In this document: positions 4,747-6,189 of the stretch, piece after piece | Position numbering within the stretch: the stretch's first letter is position 1 | Layout: each line of letters opens with the position of its first letter | The notes under the pieces: model-generated | What the model saw: only the letters and a program-made list of their open reading frames with translations | The model's database searches: none | Told to the model about the DNA's origin: nothing | Origin: Opitutia bacterium UBA6410 | Lineage (GTDB): Bacteria > Verrucomicrobiota > Verrucomicrobiia > Opitutales > Intestinicryptomonadaceae | DNA length: 6,189 nt | Direction: 5' to 3' | Assembly (NCBI GenBank): GCA_002437405.1 | Contig: DJPO01000083.1 | Location: forward strand, 4,654 to 10,842 | Made by a program: the position numbers and the translations under genes

Positions 4747-6189
4747 TTAGAACCAGAGTCCCGAGAATGTGAAGTAGAGCGCCGCGCAGGCGATGAGCAC
4801 CAATGCGCCGCCGATTTGCGCGCCCTTGGACGAGGACAAGTCCATAGTCGTATTCACGGGCATTACGATGTCCTGCTTGAGGGGCTTTACGAGCGTCAGA
4901 ATCGCCATTATGCCCAGCGAGCAGGCGAAGGTAATCGCCATTCTGTTGAGGAACGCGATGTCGCCGAATTTCCACTGCAAGAAGCCGTAGACGATGGGGC
5001 TTGTGAGGATACCGATTGCGCCCGCAAAGCGCGGAGCCCTCTTCGAGAACATACCGAAGATGAATACCGCCAAGATGCCGGGGGAAAGATAGCCCTGGAA
5101 TTCCTGAATGAACGTGAATACGCCGCCGAGCTTGGGGTTGGCGAGCATCGGGGCTACGAAGCAGCCGATTGCCGCAAAGATAAGCACGGTTGCGCGTCCG
5201 ACGAGCACCTGATTTTTGTCGCTCGCGTGCGGGGCGATAAACTTTTTGTAGATGTCGATTGTAAAGATGGTGGAAGCCGCGTTGAGCATAGCCGCCAGTG
5301 AACTTACGACCGCGCCCAGCAGTGCCGCAAAGATAAACCCGCGAAGACCGAAGCCCTGCGGCAGAACCTTGCTGATAAGAAGCCCGAAAGCGGAGTCGTA
5401 CTTGTAGCCGTAGAGCTTCTTTACGATGGCGTCGTCGCCCGAGTTCGTCTTGGCGTTTTTCAAGTTCCAAGCATCGACGAGAGCCTTCGGGTTGGGGTTG
5501 GTCTGTGCCCAGCCGCTGTCGTATTCGAAGCGGATTTTAGCCGCCGAGCCGTCGGCTTTTGCCGCCTTGTACGAGGCGTAGAGGGCGTCGGCTTCGATTT
5601 CGTTCAAAACTGCAACATCTGCGGGGGCTTCGGACTTCTGGATTGTATAGGTAAACTGCGCAACGGTGTCCTTTGCCGAAACGGGTTTTTTGAGGGCTTC
5701 GAGGGTGTCGAAGTATACGATGGAATAGCTGCCAGCGTTTGTCGCGAGAATCTTCTGGTCGTTCATCGCCGACTTCGCCTGATCAGCCGCAAAGAGGTTG
5801 AATGCGATGATTCCAGGGATTACGATGATAAACGGAATGATGAGCTTCAGAGCAGCCGCAAAGATGATACCTTTTTGACCTTCCGCAAGGCTCGACGCGC
5901 CGAGCGTTCTCTGAATGATGTACTGGTTGAAGCCCCAGTAGTAGAAGTTGGGAATCCACAAGCCGATGATAAGTGCCGTCCACGGAACTTCGGGGTGGTC
6001 GGCGGGCATAAACATTGTAAGCTTGTCGGTATTGAGTTTGAAGAATTTTTCAAGAGTGCCAGCGTCGGAGAGCGATGCGAGGGTGTCGGGGGAAATCGTC
6101 GCGGTTGTCGCGATTTCCGCAACGGGGCGAGCCGCAAACGCGTCGAACGCGAAGTAGGCGATGAGCATACCGCCGAAAATCAGCGCGCT
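4747..6189 (-). CDS. Sodium:solute symporter, SGLT-like (SSS family), N-terminus beyond window
   Basis: An inner-membrane Na+-coupled transporter of the SSS (SLC5/SGLT) family, probably for a sugar or similar small solute. 480 codons are visible. The frame is open to the right edge, and the ATG at 6168-6166 lies inside a membrane segment (SALIFGGMLIAYFAF), so the true start and about five to six helices are missing. Numbering from that Met, family motifs include PWTALIIGLWIPNFYYWGFNQYII split over 62-85, RTLGASSLAEGQKG (87-100), the helix LKLIIPFIIVIPGIIAF (107-123), the Na2-site helix SSLAAMLNAASTIFTIDIYKK (289-309) and FIQEFQGYLSPGILAVF (353-369). By alignment from memory, N81 and Q355 correspond to sugar-contacting N260 and Q428 of Vibrio vSGLT. 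About nine membrane segments are visible, the last at about 450-470. Residues about 128-255 form an enlarged loop where SGLT proteins have roughly 30 residues. The substrate cannot be read from sequence. A terminator follows the stop codon. Confidence 0.93.
   Translation of the reverse strand, partial: SALIFGGMLIAYFAFDAFAARPVAEIATTATISPDTLASLSDAGTLEKFFKLNTDKLTMFMPADHPEVPWTALIIGLWIPNFYYWGFNQYIIQRTLGASSLAEGQKGIIFAAALKLIIPFIIVIPGIIAFNLFAADQAKSAMNDQKILATNAGSYSIVYFDTLEALKKPVSAKDTVAQFTYTIQKSEAPADVAVLNEIEADALYASYKAAKADGSAAKIRFEYDSGWAQTNPNPKALVDAWNLKNAKTNSGDDAIVKKLYGYKYDSAFGLLISKVLPQGFGLRGFIFAALLGAVVSSLAAMLNAASTIFTIDIYKKFIAPHASDKNQVLVGRATVLIFAAIGCFVAPMLANPKLGGVFTFIQEFQGYLSPGILAVFIFGMFSKRAPRFAGAIGILTSPIVYGFLQWKFGDIAFLNRMAITFACSLGIMAILTLVKPLKQDIVMPVNTTMDLSSSKGAQIGGALVLIACAALYFTFSGLWF

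Noticed and set aside
3340..5301. A 653-codon open frame on the + strand opposite the PEP-CTERM and symporter genes
   Set aside because: It lies in exact antisense register to both - strand genes, so it stays open wherever they avoid TTA, CTA and TCA codons, as GC-rich codon use does. It ends at a TCA serine codon of the symporter. It runs through two terminators, begins inside ribF, and its translation resembles no family.
6166..6168. ATG at 6168-6166 as the real start of the symporter
   Set aside because: The frame continues upstream to the window edge with hydrophobic residues of the same membrane helix, and several SSS helices would be missing. It is an internal methionine.

Overview
The window looks like chromosomal DNA of a Gram-negative bacterium, most likely a member of the Verrucomicrobia/PVC group. 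That guess rests on three things: a GC-rich codon style full of CGC/GCG, a secreted protein ending in a PEP-CTERM sorting tail, and an SGLT-type sodium:solute symporter. It is an inference from style and content, not a phylogenetic result.

Positions 1-3376 (+ strand) hold the end of a conserved translation/RNA/cofactor operon in the order infB (3' end only), rbfA, nrnA, truB, ribF. Other bacteria place rimP and nusA upstream of this block, and these may lie just outside the window. From rbfA on, the genes are 15, 1 and 4 nt apart, so they are almost certainly co-transcribed and the last junctions are probably translationally coupled. The only sizeable gap (237-305, infB to rbfA) contains a strong GC-rich hairpin. 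The products serve initiation (IF2), 16S rRNA/30S maturation (RbfA), recycling of short RNA fragments and pAp (NrnA), tRNA U55 pseudouridylation (TruB) and FMN/FAD synthesis (RibF).

Positions 3377-3513 separate this operon from convergent genes. They contain a 9-bp hairpin with an A-tract before it and a T-tract after it, well placed to terminate transcription from both sides.

Positions 3514-6189 (- strand) carry two genes with separate transcription signals. The first is a 362-aa exported protein of unknown function with a signal peptide, a beta-rich middle and a C-terminal PEP-CTERM tail; it has its own ribosome binding site and a possible promoter. Upstream of it, a perfect 8-bp terminator ends an SGLT-like sodium:solute symporter whose N-terminus runs off the window. 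The symporter has an unusual insertion of roughly 100 residues or more in one extramembranous loop.

No RNA genes, insertion sequences, CRISPR arrays or phage genes were seen. Most of the window is ordinary core genome. The parts that merit a second look are the symporter insertion, the PEP-CTERM protein and the infB-rbfA hairpin. I found no evidence of a new multi-gene system.
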